Source: Liolophura sinensis (lineage: Eukaryota; Mollusca; Polyplacophora; Chitonida; Chitonidae). From it: DNA of 64,000 nt. Shown in pieces: positions 12,195 to 23,769 of this stretch. The stretch lies in assembly GCF_032854445.1 (NCBI RefSeq), contig NC_088304.1:7699704-7763703 (forward strand). The letters run 5' to 3'. A program made the position numbers and the translations under genes. The notes under the pieces are model-generated. The model searched no databases. It was not told the DNA's origin and worked only from the letters and a program-made list of their open reading frames with translations. Every line of letters starts with the position of its first letter. The first letter of the stretch is position 1.

Positions 12195-13070
12195 TACCAT
12201 TCATGAGGTGTTTCCAGATTCATGGAGATGCTTGAATTTCTCATTAACATCTATGTAAAATTCGGAGAAAGCATATCGCAACAGTGTATAGGTATTCCCA
12301 TGGGTACAAATTGTTCCCCACTTTTGGCCGAACTATACCTGTTCTCATATGAATACGACTATAAGCAGACAATCAAGGAGTAATCCTCACCAGGACCGAT
12401 CTTTCACATTCACTAAAGGGTATATTGATGATCTTCTGGCTTTAAGCAATCCATATTATAGCATAGGCTACTAAATGCTATACTGATGATCTGCTGGCTT
12501 TAAACAATCCATGTAAAAGGTATTTACCCACCTCCGTTAGATTTAAAGGAAACCACAGACTCCCCAGATGGTATATCTTATCTGGGCCTGTATTTCTTTA
12601 AAGACCAAAACGGTTTCCTCTCCCGCAGACTTTACGACAAGATGGATAGTTTCAATTTATACATTAAAATTATCCTTACTTGGACAGCAATATACCGAAA
12701 GGCCCTGCATATAGCGTGCACATATCTCGCCTTGTAGCATTCGTTAGATCCTGCGTGTTGTGTGACAATTTCAATCAACGTCACAACTTAATACTGCAAA
12801 AACTAGTGTCAATTCCTTTAAAAACCCTCACTCCAAGTTTCTTAAATTTTACAGTGAGTACAGTTCTCATGTAAGTAAATATGGACATAACATCCAGAAT
12901 CTCTGGCATTCTACGTCATGATTCTGTTTAATTCCGATTAACCCGTACTGCTAGAGGGTGCATATTCACTGTGTTGAATTAGATCGCCACGTTGGATATT
13001 TGAACAGTTGCAATCAGAGATCAACCGAGATACACAATTCATTGGTTGAATTCGATGTCATACATGGAAT
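12195..13070 (+). pseudogene. Reverse-transcriptase relic, copy 2
   Basis: Frameshifted translation shows IGIPMGTNCSPLLAELYLF, then the catalytic YIDDLLALSNP, then RRLYDKMDSFNLYI and YLDSNIPKGPAYSVHISRLV in order. This motif set belongs to a reverse-transcriptase family common in invertebrate repeats, possibly Penelope-like; I am not certain of the class. The frame is broken several times, and the YxDD region is locally duplicated (12420-12455 and 12475-12510) with the second copy reading YTDD. Confidence 0.7.
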
Positions 13071-13164
13071 ATCGACAATCTACATTGATAACGGTTGACT
13101 GCTCAATCCTTACATGATACCAATTGTATTAATTATTTACATATTATTCCTTACCCACTTCTTT

Positions 13165-13332
13165 GAGAACTGAGGTTATAGGCGGCCCAGGAAATGGGTC
13201 TTGCGATTATCGACTTAGTTTGCTCTCACCATAATGCTGACCGTTGTCCTATAAGTGAAACATTCAAGAGTAAGGCGTAAAACACTAATCATATAAATAA
13301 ATAAATGAATAAATAAATATCGACTCGGGACA
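13165..13332 (+). mobile_element. Diverged SINE 3' half
   Basis: CTCACCATAATGCTGACCGTTGTCCTATAAGTGAAACATTC...GTAAGGCGTAAAACACTAATC followed by AAATAAATAAATGAATAAATAAAT matches the SINE body and its A/T-rich tail. The tRNA-like head is missing or too diverged to see. Confidence 0.6.
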
Positions 13333-13537
13333 CCCTTTTATGGTTAAGGACGTTAACGTTTAGATCTTGTCAGTTTACTTCGGTTATGGTTTTATTATAA
13401 CTGTTTATCTAAATGTATCAGTAACCGTATCTTACACATCCCCTTGTGCCATGGCTTAGGCGGGACTTCTGTCGGCAAATGCAGTGAGAGTGCAGTAGTA
13501 ATTGATGGCAACGCAGACTGAATCAATTTCACTGAAC

Positions 13538-14075
13538 CTAAAACATTTTTACCTGTAACTTAATGCTGTGATTAGTCATATTACAGACACTTACTTTGAC
13601 AGTAGAGTGGCTGCCACAATTTAAGTGAACAAGTGTCTGGGTTACGTTCACGCTATCAGGACAAATTCCATCTATTATGGGTTCAAAGATACTATTGCAT
13701 GGCACATTAACAAGTTCAGTTCTCAAGAGATATTTACATGTCTGCTTTCACTAAATGGAGCAATCAAACTTTCCATAGCAATACACGCTACCAGTTTCAT
13801 CAGATTTCACCTCCTGTCCAACATTAACTAAAGCTTTAGCTTTATTTGCATCAACACTTAGAAATGAATTCTTCAGTACATTTAGTTTCACATTTTCATC
13901 TGACACACTATCTTTGAGATACCTTTCCATCACATTATACCCCATAAAAATGGTTTCTGCTTCTGGCAGTTCTGTAGCAAGAAACGGTACACACATTTCA
14001 TCTGATAACGAAAACGACGTGTCTACCCAGCCAATCCATGGTATGTTCAACTCATTTGCTACAAGAAAACTGACT
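13538..14075 (-). pseudogene. LTR-retroelement protease-region relic
   Basis: The minus-strand translation, in two frames, reads NIPWIGWVDTSFSLSDE, then a ValGlyTyrAsnVal-like FMGYNVMERYLKDSV segment, and downstream LVNVPCNS...HSTVKVSVCNMTNHSIKLQ. This order resembles the region between protease and reverse transcriptase in Ty3/gypsy-like pol polyproteins. At least one frameshift separates the two halves, and no reverse transcriptase follows at lower coordinates. Family assignment is from memory of typical motifs and is moderate. Confidence 0.45.
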
Positions 14076-14594
14076 GACTGACTATTACCAAACCCTTTGT
14101 TACAGTGAACTCGTCAGGGCATTGCTTCCGAGTAGCTTTCTTATTGGCGTTTGGCGAATCTCTCTTTAAATTTTGATGGATCAAGGCGTTGGGGAATCCC
14201 TCACTGGCATGACCGCACAGCGTCAGTTAAGCTACATGTAACAGTATCATCATTATTAGACCCATCCAGGTCGTGCATTAACAAAGTACGGAACGTAGAA
14301 TTTCAACCTAATCAAGCGGGTTGTTCGAAGGTTTGTTTGGATCACATTACCGCACTGGCCAACGGGATACGAAAAATCTCTATTTTGAAATTATTCCCTA
14401 CATAAATAAGGCCAAGGCGCCAAAGGCTCGGTTGACCTTTGACCTACTCTAGCTCCTCATTGCTTTAACGAAACTTTGGCATAATTTTACGGATGTTCAT
14501 CTCTGTACGCTATTTAATTCAAGTTATGCTACCATATATAATATTATTTATATCTTTATATCTGCTTTACGTGAATGTTTATATGAAGGCATTA

Positions 14595-15543
14595 TTTCAG
14601 AGGGCATGCCCTCTCAATTAAAGTGTAAATGGTCAATGCCAAAGAGTTTTGAACGTTTTCCCACTGCACGCGTTGTCATAGATTCCACTGAAATTACTCA
14701 GGACATACCCACACCATTACATGTAGAAAATGTTTGTTACAGTAATTACGAAAGCAGACATACTGTAAACTCTGTTACTTGTGTTGCGCCAAATGCAGCC
14801 ATCGTTTATACATCAGATTCATACCCAGGATCTACCAGTGATAAGGCAACAGTAGCACATTCAAAACTTCTTGGGGCCTCCGTGGCTCAGTCGGTTAGCG
14901 CGCTAGCGCAGCGTAATAACCCAGGAGCCTCTCACCAATGCGGTCGCTGTGAGTTCAAGTCCAGTTCATGCTGGCTTTCTCTCCGGCCGTAAGTGGGAAG
15001 GTCTGCCAGCAACCTGCGGATGGTCGTGGGTGTCCCCCGGGCTGTGCCCAGTTTCCACCCACCATAATGCTGGCCGCTGTCGTATAAGTGAAATATTCTT
15101 GAGTACGGCGTAAAATACCAATCAAAAAAAAAAAAAAATCAAAACTTCTTGTTCGGTTCAAGCCAGCTGATCGAATTAAAGCCGATAAGGGATTTACATT
15201 GTTTGATATATTACCACAGGCGGGCAGTTTAAATATTCCTGCCTTTTTAAGTAATAAAACCCACTTCACTAAGGACAGTGCACAGCTCTGCTTTAAAATA
15301 GCAAAAGCAAGGATCCATGTTGAACAGGATAATGAGCGTATTAAAAATTTTGAAATTCTAAACCATATTCCCCAGCACTATAGGTCATTCTCCACAAAAA
15401 TATTTGAATTGTGTAGTGCTTTAGTTAATCTTCAATCACCATTGATTAAGGAGGTTGCAGAAAAGTATAACATTTCAAATTATTTGTATCGCAATTTCGA
15501 CATGAGAAAAATGCAAACAAAGATTGGGAATCTACTGTGGTAA
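14595..15543 (+). pseudogene. DDE_Tnp_4 transposase (ISL2EU-like), split by a SINE
   Basis: C-terminal catalytic part of a DDE_Tnp_4 transposase. Left half 14606-14873 contains the first catalytic Asp (VVIDSTEI) and SYPGSTSDK. Right half 15139-15543 contains KADKGF (second Asp) and RIHVEQDNERIKNF (catalytic Glu), then the usual IFELCSALVN. Removing the 14874-15138 SINE and one target duplication restores an uninterrupted frame, so all three acidic residues were present before insertion. An acceptor (TTATTTCAG) just before 14596 suggests earlier exons, but no N-terminal DNA-binding domain is recognisable upstream. The convergent YqaJ relic at 16.2-18.3 kb is the expected partner in ISL2EU elements. 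Confidence 0.8.
14874..15138 (+). mobile_element. SINE (tRNA-derived) inserted in a transposase
   Basis: Full-length copy: A-box TGGCTCAGTCGG, B-box GAGTTCAAGTCC, a conserved body (ACCATAATGCTGGCCGCTGT), then TTGAGTACGGCGTAAAATACC and an A-tail. The 13-bp target duplication TCAAAACTTCTTG is perfect (14861-14873 and 15139-15151). It is the best-defined copy of the dominant SINE in this window, possibly a molluscan V-SINE such as RUDI; I could not compare it. Confidence 0.95.
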
Positions 15544-15756
15544 GTTTGGACCATATTAAATATGCCTTGGCACGATGATGTCATAGAATATTTATATCCA
15601 CAAAATGTGCTCCGATTATTACAACAAATACACAATAAATGCAATTAGTGATATGTTACTCGACAAAAACATTAAAATAAAAAATTTAGAGCCTAGGCAC
15701 ATTCAATATGGTCCAAACTTACCACATACCAATCTTTATTTGCATCTTTCTCATTT
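15502..15756. repeat. Inverted repeat, ~55-bp arms around 145 bp
   Basis: 15502-15558 (transposase C-terminal codons onward, including TGGTAAGTTTGGACCATATT) is matched in reverse complement by 15704-15756 with about 85% identity. The interior is AT-rich. Either a second transposase end sits head-to-head here, or this is a hairpin made by rearrangement of the element. Confidence 0.75.
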
Positions 15757-15895
15757 CAGAAATGCGACACAAAATAAACAAAAATATATTTAAAATCAGG
15801 AAATGGCTTTTAATTTCATCTGTTCTTCCTAAAAGTGTGGACTATACTTTTACTCGATTGATGGTACAATAAAAGACTTTAATCAATGATTTCGG

Positions 15896-16156
15896 AGGGC
15901 CCTCCATGGCTGGTTAGCGCGCTAGCGCAGCATAATGACCCAGAAACCTCTCACCAATGCGCTCGCTTTGAGTTCAAGCCCAGCTCATGCTGGCTTCCTC
16001 TCTGGCCGTACATAGGAAGGTCTGCCATCAACCAGTGGATGGTCGTGGGTTTCCTCCGGGCTCTGCCTGGGTTTTCCCCCACCAAAATGCTGAGTGCCAT
16101 CATATAAGTGAAATGTTTTTGAGCACAGCGTAAAACAGCAATCAAATAAATAAAAC
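15896..16156 (+). mobile_element. SINE (tRNA-derived), older copy
   Basis: Same family as 14874-15138. The flanking 15-bp target duplications 15881-15895 and 16157-16171 differ at one base (AATCARTGATTTCGG). The A-box has lost a few bases (GGCTGGTTAGCG). Confidence 0.9.
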
Positions 16157-16207
16157 AATCAGTGATTTCGGTGATAAATAAATTATAGCCTAGAAAAGGG
16201 TACAAAT

Positions 16208-18329
16208 TTACCTAGAACCCTTTTCTAATTTACTAAAATCTGTCAGCAATTTTAAATTATGTTCCCGCTCCATGTCCTTTCGAACTCTGACAACAATCAT
16301 ATCTGTGGTTGACCACACAACAAACTCACAACATGATTTGTTAGTAATAAGTAACTCCTCTTGCATTTGATGGTTGTAATCAGGACACTTCTTCAAAATG
16401 ACCTGACCATTTTCACCACTTCGAAGAAAAGAATAGTGGTCACTTATTTTTGAGTTTTACTTCTGAAGTAAAGTACATTCGATAAAAACAGTATTCCCAT
16501 TTACTCTGAAAGCACTTATGTTGGTATTTATTTTACATTAAAATCAATTTTAAAATGGTGTACAAAAAGCTCATTCCAAAGAGACGTGTCCCTAGTTAGG
16601 ATTTAGCTGATAACCTGAACCAAATTGAAATAATAACCCACTTTACAATACATGTTGCCACTTATAATTGTAAAAGTCAATGACAATTCCACATTTACCT
16701 AGAAAAGGGTCTTTCATCCCTGCTATTCGCTCCCGGATGTTGGAATGTCTGATTGAGAATGGACGTTTTACTTCTATGATCTCTGGTGGACAACTGTCTG
16801 GACCATACACTCGGACACCAGCTGAAGGGGGTTGTATCACTAAGCCATCTGGGGATGCTGCCAAAACCCCACACTCGTGCATCCACAAACCTAAGAGAAC
16901 AAAACAATGAGTTTCTGTATCATACATATCTGTAATTTGTAGAAAAATGAATTTGTTGGTTCATGCTGCGTCTACATCAGCAAAACTTTAACTATATTGA
17001 GGTGATGGCATGGCAATAAAATAGTAGAAAAATCCATCAGGAGACTTCTGTTTACCTTGCATAATTTGTTTGGTATGAAAGTGAGTGTGTCTACAAAATG
17101 AAATGACTACATGGGCCTTAAGCACAAGTCCTCCATACTTCCCCATCACAACACTGATTAGCATACCTGTCTGTTCCACTTTACCCCCACACATCTCATA
17201 CTGCTGTAAGGCACTTTTTTCATGAGTAACACCCCACTGAATGCTAGCCACTGTATCAAGCTTATAAGTGGACAACAACGTCTTCTTTAAAGATTCTGAT
17301 ATCCTTGCAAAACAACAGGAATAGCTTTGAAAGGCAAAACACACACAGTTAAAGGTAGAGAAAACATAAAAAAGTTCAGATGAAAGAGTGCGAAAAGTTA
17401 TTCCTAAATGTCGTCTTCAATATTTTTTCCAATTGTTCCTTAAGGAGAAAAAAAAGACACTTGAAAATAATTTTTGTAGGGTGGATATTTGGGACCACCT
17501 TTTGGTATTTATAGTATTTGTTTAATAATTTCATAAATGAGGACGTAACACAGGCTTAATAAATATTTTTGCACAAGAATTTGTTCTTTTCAGCTAACAA
17601 ATGTATTAAACCTCAATTTGGATCATATTTATATTTTTAATATGTTCATAAATATTATCATAATTTAGGTCAAATGCACATGTTTCAATATAAACAACAA
17701 ATTTACATTCAAATAAATTTATTAGAAAAGCATCACATCCTTATATAGAACATTATAATGCAACAATGATAAATACCAAAAGTTGGTCCCAAATACCCAC
17801 CATACCTAAAAATATTTTCAAATACCCCTTTCTCTTGAAAAAAAAATCCAAAAAAACATTAAAGATCATATTAAGTTTTGATGCTCTCTCATCTGATTTT
17901 GGCATAATTTTTATGTTTTCTTCTCCTTTAAATGAACTATGCATTGGTTAGAAGCAGGTATGTCAAACATGAAAATGTACCATGGCTATTACAAGTTATG
18001 TATAGTGTTATGCTTATTAGCAAATCAGGTACATTTTTTTTTTGCAACAAGAACGACTTGAATACGAGTGTAGGAACTTACCTATTTCAAAGAAGAGAAA
18101 CAAAATTTGACATGGTATATCTCATTTTACGTGCCATGCACCATAGTTGCTTTTCCCTTTGATTGATGGTATCACACACAAGTTGCTTCTGAATCTCTGA
18201 AGATACCTTTAGTCACTGCCGCAGCAAAGCTGTCTTCTTCCTCAAAAACGATAGGTACTCAGAACTTGGCAAGACTTCTGGAATTATTGGTACATCCAGA
18301 GATGGCTGGTTTGGCTTTGGGGCTAAAAT
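16208..18329 (-). pseudogene. YqaJ-type nuclease, transposon partner gene (degraded)
   Basis: Minus-strand exons of a YqaJ/lambda-exonuclease-fold protein. Near 18329-18130 are LDVPIIPEVL, FLRKKTALLRQ, then KQLWCMARKMRYTMSNF (the W..R..R.T.SNF motif before the domain). Near 17344-17130 is VASIQWGVTHEKSALQQYE (the WG..HE.A motif). Near 16900-16700 are CGVLAASPDGLV and IIEVKRPFSIR (catalytic D and E-x-K). Near 16396-16208 are CPDYNHQMQ and CCEFVVWS, in the usual order. A TGA at 18213-18215 interrupts the frame directly after LLRQ, and a MITE occupies the first intron. Such proteins are known second genes of ISL2EU-type DNA transposons, consistent with the convergent transposase at 14.6 kb. Confidence 0.75.
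17349..17931. mobile_element. MITE copy 1, TTAA-flanked long inverted repeat
   Basis: A 583-bp non-coding element with long terminal inverted repeats starting AAGGTRGAGAAAACATAAAA and ending TTTTATGTTTTCTTCTCCTT, flanked by TTAA on both sides. TTAA duplications are made by piggyBac and Kolobok transposases; which one mobilised this family cannot be told. Further copies lie at 30.4, 35.7 and 58.0 kb. It sits in an intron of the YqaJ relic. Confidence 0.85.
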
Positions 18330-18339
18330 CCAGTGCATA

Positions 18340-20450
18340 GCTTAATTTGAAAAAAAAAAACAACAACAAAGAATTAATATTTTAATGATAACACAAAATA
18401 GTTTATAAAAGAGGTACCAATTTTTATGCCATTGAAAGTTTGAAGTTCAATGATGTTTTCTGTGCTAAGTAGGCTGCTATCACAAATGATTTGATCTGAA
18501 TAACAATGGCAGGTATTTGGGAGAGAAATCATGAAGTTATAGGGATTTGTAAACAGAAAAATACACCTTTTGTTAAGGTATTATTACTGTTGTTGAAAAT
18601 ATGCTATTTACTTTTCCATTGGAACAAAAAAATATCTTCTCAGAACAAATTTGAGTGCATCGTTACATGTTCTCTGAATGATGTATAGACCATTATAAAT
18701 GTAGTCAGCAAAATTTTAAAATAAAAAAAAAAAATCACACATTAACTCAGTATGAAATATGGCTTTCAACACAGAAAGCATAAGGTAGCTATAAAGCCTG
18801 AGGTCATCAATAAAATATAATAAATCAAATAAAATCGAAAACAAACATAACCTCAACATGAGCACTACTACAGCATTTAGCCTGATTTATAAATGATAAA
18901 AACTGCAAAGCGCTTCCAAATTTTCAAACAAACATTTCGACATAATGTCCTAACAGTGAAACGACCTAAATTCCCTAGTTTATCATACAGATATTGCGGA
19001 TGGTCATCATTAAATGGGAGTCTTTAGAGCATTATAGAACAATGTGGTGGATGTGTTATATGGTTGTGATTTCAAGAGAAATTATCTATACCGATACCGG
19101 AAATCAGCAAAAAAAAAGAGAAAAAAACCCTATTACATGTACACATATAAAAAAAACTATTTTCCTTGCACCTGGAAAACAAAAATAAGATCAAACTGAC
19201 ACTATTCTGCAGAACTTCATCATACAACCAATGTCCAAATGTAAATCGATACTTACCTATACCTTGGTTTGGCATCCGGATATAAACTGTACCAGGCTGT
19301 TAGTCTCTCTCAGTGGCACTGACTTGGGCTGCTTCAACCAGCTGCACTTTAAGTCATTTTTTTTTTAAATTTTTGTACCTATTCACAGAAAAAAAATACC
19401 AAGACATGAAATTACCTGTAACAGTTTCAAAATTTGCCAAGTTATTCCTATTTTGAATGAAGAATAATCACTTTCTTTAAATCCAACAACATCCAAGATC
19501 CGCCAAAGTACTATGGTTATGTACTTCAGGTTACATATCAATGTGTGTGAAGAGTTATCCACCCTGCCTGCAAGGGGGCCGCTCTGGCCTGTTTTCGCTC
19601 TCTTCCTCTTGTGTTGTTGGACTGCGTTTGGTATTGTGCATTGTGAACGAAAATACAGCTCAACCTTACTGATACATGGTCATCTCGCTTGTGTTTTTAT
19701 CGCTGTAATATTGGGACTCCTCCTACCTCAACTGGCAATGCAAGTAAGGTTACATATTCCATTCATAAAAAAACTTTTGCTAGGTTGGACGTAATAAAAA
19801 AAATAATTACCCATACAACAATGCAGCGACCACCAGCTGGTATGAGCGATGCCAAATGAATCATCTAAGTCAATCTGTTAAAGAAAATTGATTTGCCTGT
19901 CACAACAAAAACATGCATAAGTTAACACCTGAGTTCAAACCATATGTTGACCATTAAAGTAGGGCTTATATCTTGAACTGGATTTCACTGATGATTAGTA
20001 ACCGATGTTTCTATAGGCGATGTTTCTTAAAATAGCCAGTTTTATCCAAGATTTCATTTTAGGACACCATCAAACAGAAAACAATCGATCTCGAACATGA
20101 CACAAGCAAAGTATAAAAATTACTTCTAATAAATAATAACAATGTACAGACTGTTCTTGAGTATGTTTGTTGCACGTGTGCACAATTTCATAGCAATACC
20201 ATGTAACAATTCGTAAATACTTTGACAGCATATCAAACAGATGACAGCGTCAAGTGAATAACATTAACAACAACACTGCGAAAGTCACTTTCACTCCTCT
20301 TGTCTCTTCAAGCGTTGCGGCGGGGCTTATATTTGAAGTTGTCTACAGTCTTATTTTAATTCAACACCTGGTAACGTTCACGCTATTGTCATAAATCTAC
20401 GTTTTCGCCTCGAACTTACACGGAAACCCATGCTATTGTTACACTAACTT
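18340..20450. other. AT-rich DNA, no convincing gene
   Basis: Several A-tracts and short reading frames with no recognisable domain. A minus-strand GCCAAACCAAGGTATAG|GTAAGTATC donor at 19251-19267 and an acceptor-like site near 19290 would delimit a ~38-nt exon that may belong to the 5' part of the YqaJ relic, but it cannot be linked with confidence. Confidence 0.4.
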
Positions 20451-20502
20451 ACAGTAGGCCTAAACTACATCAACACTGCAAAATGTACTACTGACCTTTG
20501 TC

Positions 20503-20720
20503 TTATAGGAACGATCACGCTGAGATAATTGCGCCACGGCCTCCACGTGCATGAAGTCGCGGTCGAAAAGAAACTCGGCTTTCCGTCTCAGCTTGCTGCT
20601 ATCGCTGGCGTACGAACAAAATACTGTATGGAAAATGCCACGTGGCGTTGTCGTTGTAACGCACTTTGTTTCCGTAAGTAGAATTTCTCGCACATTCTCG
20701 TGCAAGCGATTGCGAGACCT
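20503..20720 (-). CDS. Possible isolated exon, unknown protein
   Basis: A minus-strand open segment encodes about 70 residues including RKAEFLFDRDFMHVEAV and ends in a good donor (AGACAAAG|GTCAGT, exon end 20503). Base composition is more GC/CpG-rich than its surroundings, and codon usage looks protein-like. No in-frame ATG occurs at the front, so a 5' exon or a start outside this segment is needed. I recognise no family and found no phase-matched partner exon. It could be the remaining exon of a decayed gene, or part of the YqaJ element. Confidence 0.3.
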
Positions 20721-20759
20721 GGGAGCCCTAATAGGTTGAGTTCAAAGTTTTGAACACGC

Positions 20760-22080
20760 GTGTGTCAAATCTAGATGAGATATTTCCTCACTGCGTGAAC
20801 GAGACACACTCTCCTACACGTGGTATCAAAGCAAAGTAATGCCTCTAAAATGAGAATTCTCCAACGATTGTGCTCGCCATGGTAGTTCAAAGTTGTGAAT
20901 TCAGCACCTCTGTCTAGAGAATGACTAACCAATAAAACAGCGCCAGTTTGAGCAAATGAGGTAACCGGTACTGGATTCTATGTTGTTATAACAGAGGAGG
21001 TCAGAGGAGGTTATAAGTTTAGAGAGACTGGACTATCTCGAACTAAGCGGTGTTAAGGTTGTCGTAAGACAAAATGCTCGCTACAACTGGGAGATAACTC
21101 GTGTTCCCAGCGTCACAACACCGACAATTGTGTCCCTTGCGTCCATAATTCTACACTTTCAAAAGTATAGATGTAAAATTGGTTAACTCCAGATGTATAA
21201 AGACAAGTATCAGTATATCGATATGTTTGTCTCTTTACTTATACCTGATTCAAAATAACAAAAGTTTTTGAGATGATATATAAATTCCCACTGACTTCAT
21301 CATAATGACTTCAACTGCAATCCATGTCTACCATCTAAATACTCTGTGTAAGTGTTTTCGCACATCAGTTTATCAGACATGAAACATGCAAAGAAACTAA
21401 GACAAAAATGAGCCAAACTTGTAAGAATATGCGATGATCACAAACTTTAATGAGTTCCCTTTTTCAAAATCCAACAATGCCTGGAACATAGTGTAAATTT
21501 TGATTCAGTAAAATATGTCTGCACATTGCAATAGACAGAAATGAACAAATCACAGTGTTGAAATATATAAGGTGTATATAAGGTCACATCATGCCTAAGA
21601 TTAAAGCACATATAAAAGACATGAATTAAACAAAAAATACACCAAAGCCTACATTAAGATGGAAGAACACTTTTTTGTCACAATACATTGATGCATGTAA
21701 GAAAAACTGATACACTACATAATCACTTTACAAACAGAGTTTTCAGGTACACAACCTTTTGGTTTTCAGGAAGACACTTGCCAGCCTTGTTTAATTATGT
21801 ATAAAACAAACCAAATTCGACACTGACAATGTATGTTCAATGTCGGTAGCCAGCAGGATGAAAGTATGCAACATGTTTGTTTTTGTTTCTTTTGCACAAG
21901 AAAAAGACCATAATGTTAAAAAAACAATCTGTTCCTAATCCAATAACCTTCTTGCTTTTCAGAAAACATGAGACGTTGAAACTTGATTTAGCACCAGAAT
22001 CAGCTGTATAACACGTTCACAAATAATACAGATCAATCTACAATCTACAGACTGCTCTACGGTTATTGTACTGAAGAAAT
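20760..22080. other. Intergenic DNA, nothing recognised
   Basis: AT-rich sequence with no open frame of protein-like composition and no identifiable repeat. Confidence 0.5.
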
Positions 22081-22082
22081 TT

Positions 22083-22330
22083 TATTTATTCATTTATTTC
22101 ATTGTTGTTTTAAGCAGTACTCAAGAATATTTCACTTATACGATGGCGGCCAGCGTTATGGTGGGAGGGAACTGGGCAGAGCACATGGAAAACCCATGAC
22201 CATCCCCAGGTTCCTGGCAGATCTTCTCATGTACGGCCGTGGAGGAAGCCAGCATGAGCTGGACTTGAACACACAGCGACCGCATTGGGGACAGGCTCCT
22301 GGGTCATTGCACCGGGCTGGTGTGCTGTAC
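22083..22330 (-). mobile_element. SINE (tRNA-derived), minus strand
   Basis: The reverse complement shows the same body as the 14.9-kb copy (CTCATGCTGGCTTCCTCC, ATAACGCTGGCCGCCATCG, GTGAAATATTCTTGAGTACT) and an A/T tail facing 22083. The tRNA-like head near 22300 is diverged. Confidence 0.85.
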
Positions 22331-22339
22331 AAGTACGGC

Positions 22340-23340
22340 TTGAATGAAATGCATTCCATGACAGTGTGAGTATTGCATCTTCATGGTTTTACATCTTGAA
22401 AACAAAATATCCCTTTAAAATAAGGATTGTGTGAAGGACATTCAAAAATCAATCACTATGATTAAAACATATGTGTATGTATCATCAATTCCCATTTTCA
22501 ACATATTTGATAAGTTAAGATCTGTGCTAACATGTACAAGAAGTCATAAATGCAGAGAATAATATCACATGCAGACTTTTCCACATGCTGAAAAACAGAA
22601 AATTCTTCCAGAAAAGTCAGCTATTCACATCAAGATACTAACAATAATATATTTAATGGCAATTATTCACCTTACTGGAGCTTAATACCATGCTGAAGAA
22701 ATTTTCACTTACAAAAACTATCTGGTTTAGGATATATACATTACGGTAAACTTAATCTGATACATTACATTTATCACGATTTCACAAGGCTTACTTCCAT
22801 TTATGAGAAAACTTTCAAATAAAACCATTCCCAGTTATATTCAGAAAAAAAAATGATCAACAGGCAGCAGAAAAATTCCACTGGCAGGGTTACAATGATT
22901 TTCCAATGGGAAAAGAATAAAATTGAATAGAAATGGGTTCCTCAAAATGAAATCAATTTCAGGATAGAAAAAAAAATGAGAAGATGATGATGAAAGGTAA
23001 CATCACATTTGATTCCTTCTGATTTTGGCACAACTGGTTGAAATTCATAATTTTCCAGTGCAATATCATCCCATGTTCCAAGCAACTCTCAAAACACCTT
23101 TCCAAAATCAATAGAACTCTTACAATGAAAAAAAATGGGCAAGTTAGTCATGGACGAAATTCATGGTCATTTAGGGTACCTCATAGCATCTACACTGTCC
23201 TACAGCGTATTAAGGGATCTACATGTAAACTGTCCATCAAAATAATCAAATACAGAGTTTATCTGAAGATTTAAAAATTTTTCATCATAAAATTTATAAA
23301 CACTAGCATTACATATATTTCCTCAGAAATATATGTACTG
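22340..23340. other. Intergenic DNA, nothing recognised
   Basis: AT-rich, with A-runs near 22846 and 22970. No domain-bearing reading frame, RNA gene or repeat could be identified. Confidence 0.45.
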
Positions 23341-23344
23341 GTGG

Positions 23345-23620
23345 GTAATTCTGGCAAAGCATTGTTCCACCCACAACTGATCAGCCACTGACCCAAGAGG
23401 TCAGAGGTTCAAATCCTCCTCGCGTTAAACATGCTAACATTCACAAGATCTTTCCCATACACATGAATTCTAACAGATGAGTCATGAACAGATTGGTACT
23501 GTTCTACCCACAAGTGATCAACCATTGACACATTAGGTCAGAGGTTCCAATCCACCTCACCTTGCACACTCCAATATTCACAAGACCTTGACAATACACA
23601 TGAACCGAAACGAAACAAAA
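23345..23620. repeat. Two diverged copies of a tRNA-like repeat
   Basis: Segments near 23370-23470 and 23508-23608 share CCCACAASTGATCA, GGTCAGAGGTTCMAATCC (B-box-like) and TACACATGAA. They are probably remnants of a tRNA-derived SINE duplicated in tandem. A short TAACCAAGCTG array follows at 23720-23760. Confidence 0.45.
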
Positions 23621-23769
23621 GAAATCTGCAGAGAAGTGTTCCCACACACTAATCTGTGTGTTTATACCTTGGAGAAATTTGTTAGTCAATTACTTATGTT
23701 TTGATCTTGTTCAAAATTAAGCTGTAACCAAGCTGTAACCAAGCTTTAACCAAGCTGTGACTAACTGGC

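Noticed and set aside
14881-14960. tRNA gene candidate (A-box and B-box in order)
   Set aside because: The boxes belong to a SINE with body, A-tail and target-site duplication; the predicted cloverleaf is imperfect and many copies exist.
19513-19794. 93-codon plus-strand frame with hydrophobic stretches
   Set aside because: Looks membrane-like by composition but has no recognised domain, lies in a transposon-rich area and shows no splice or promoter context.
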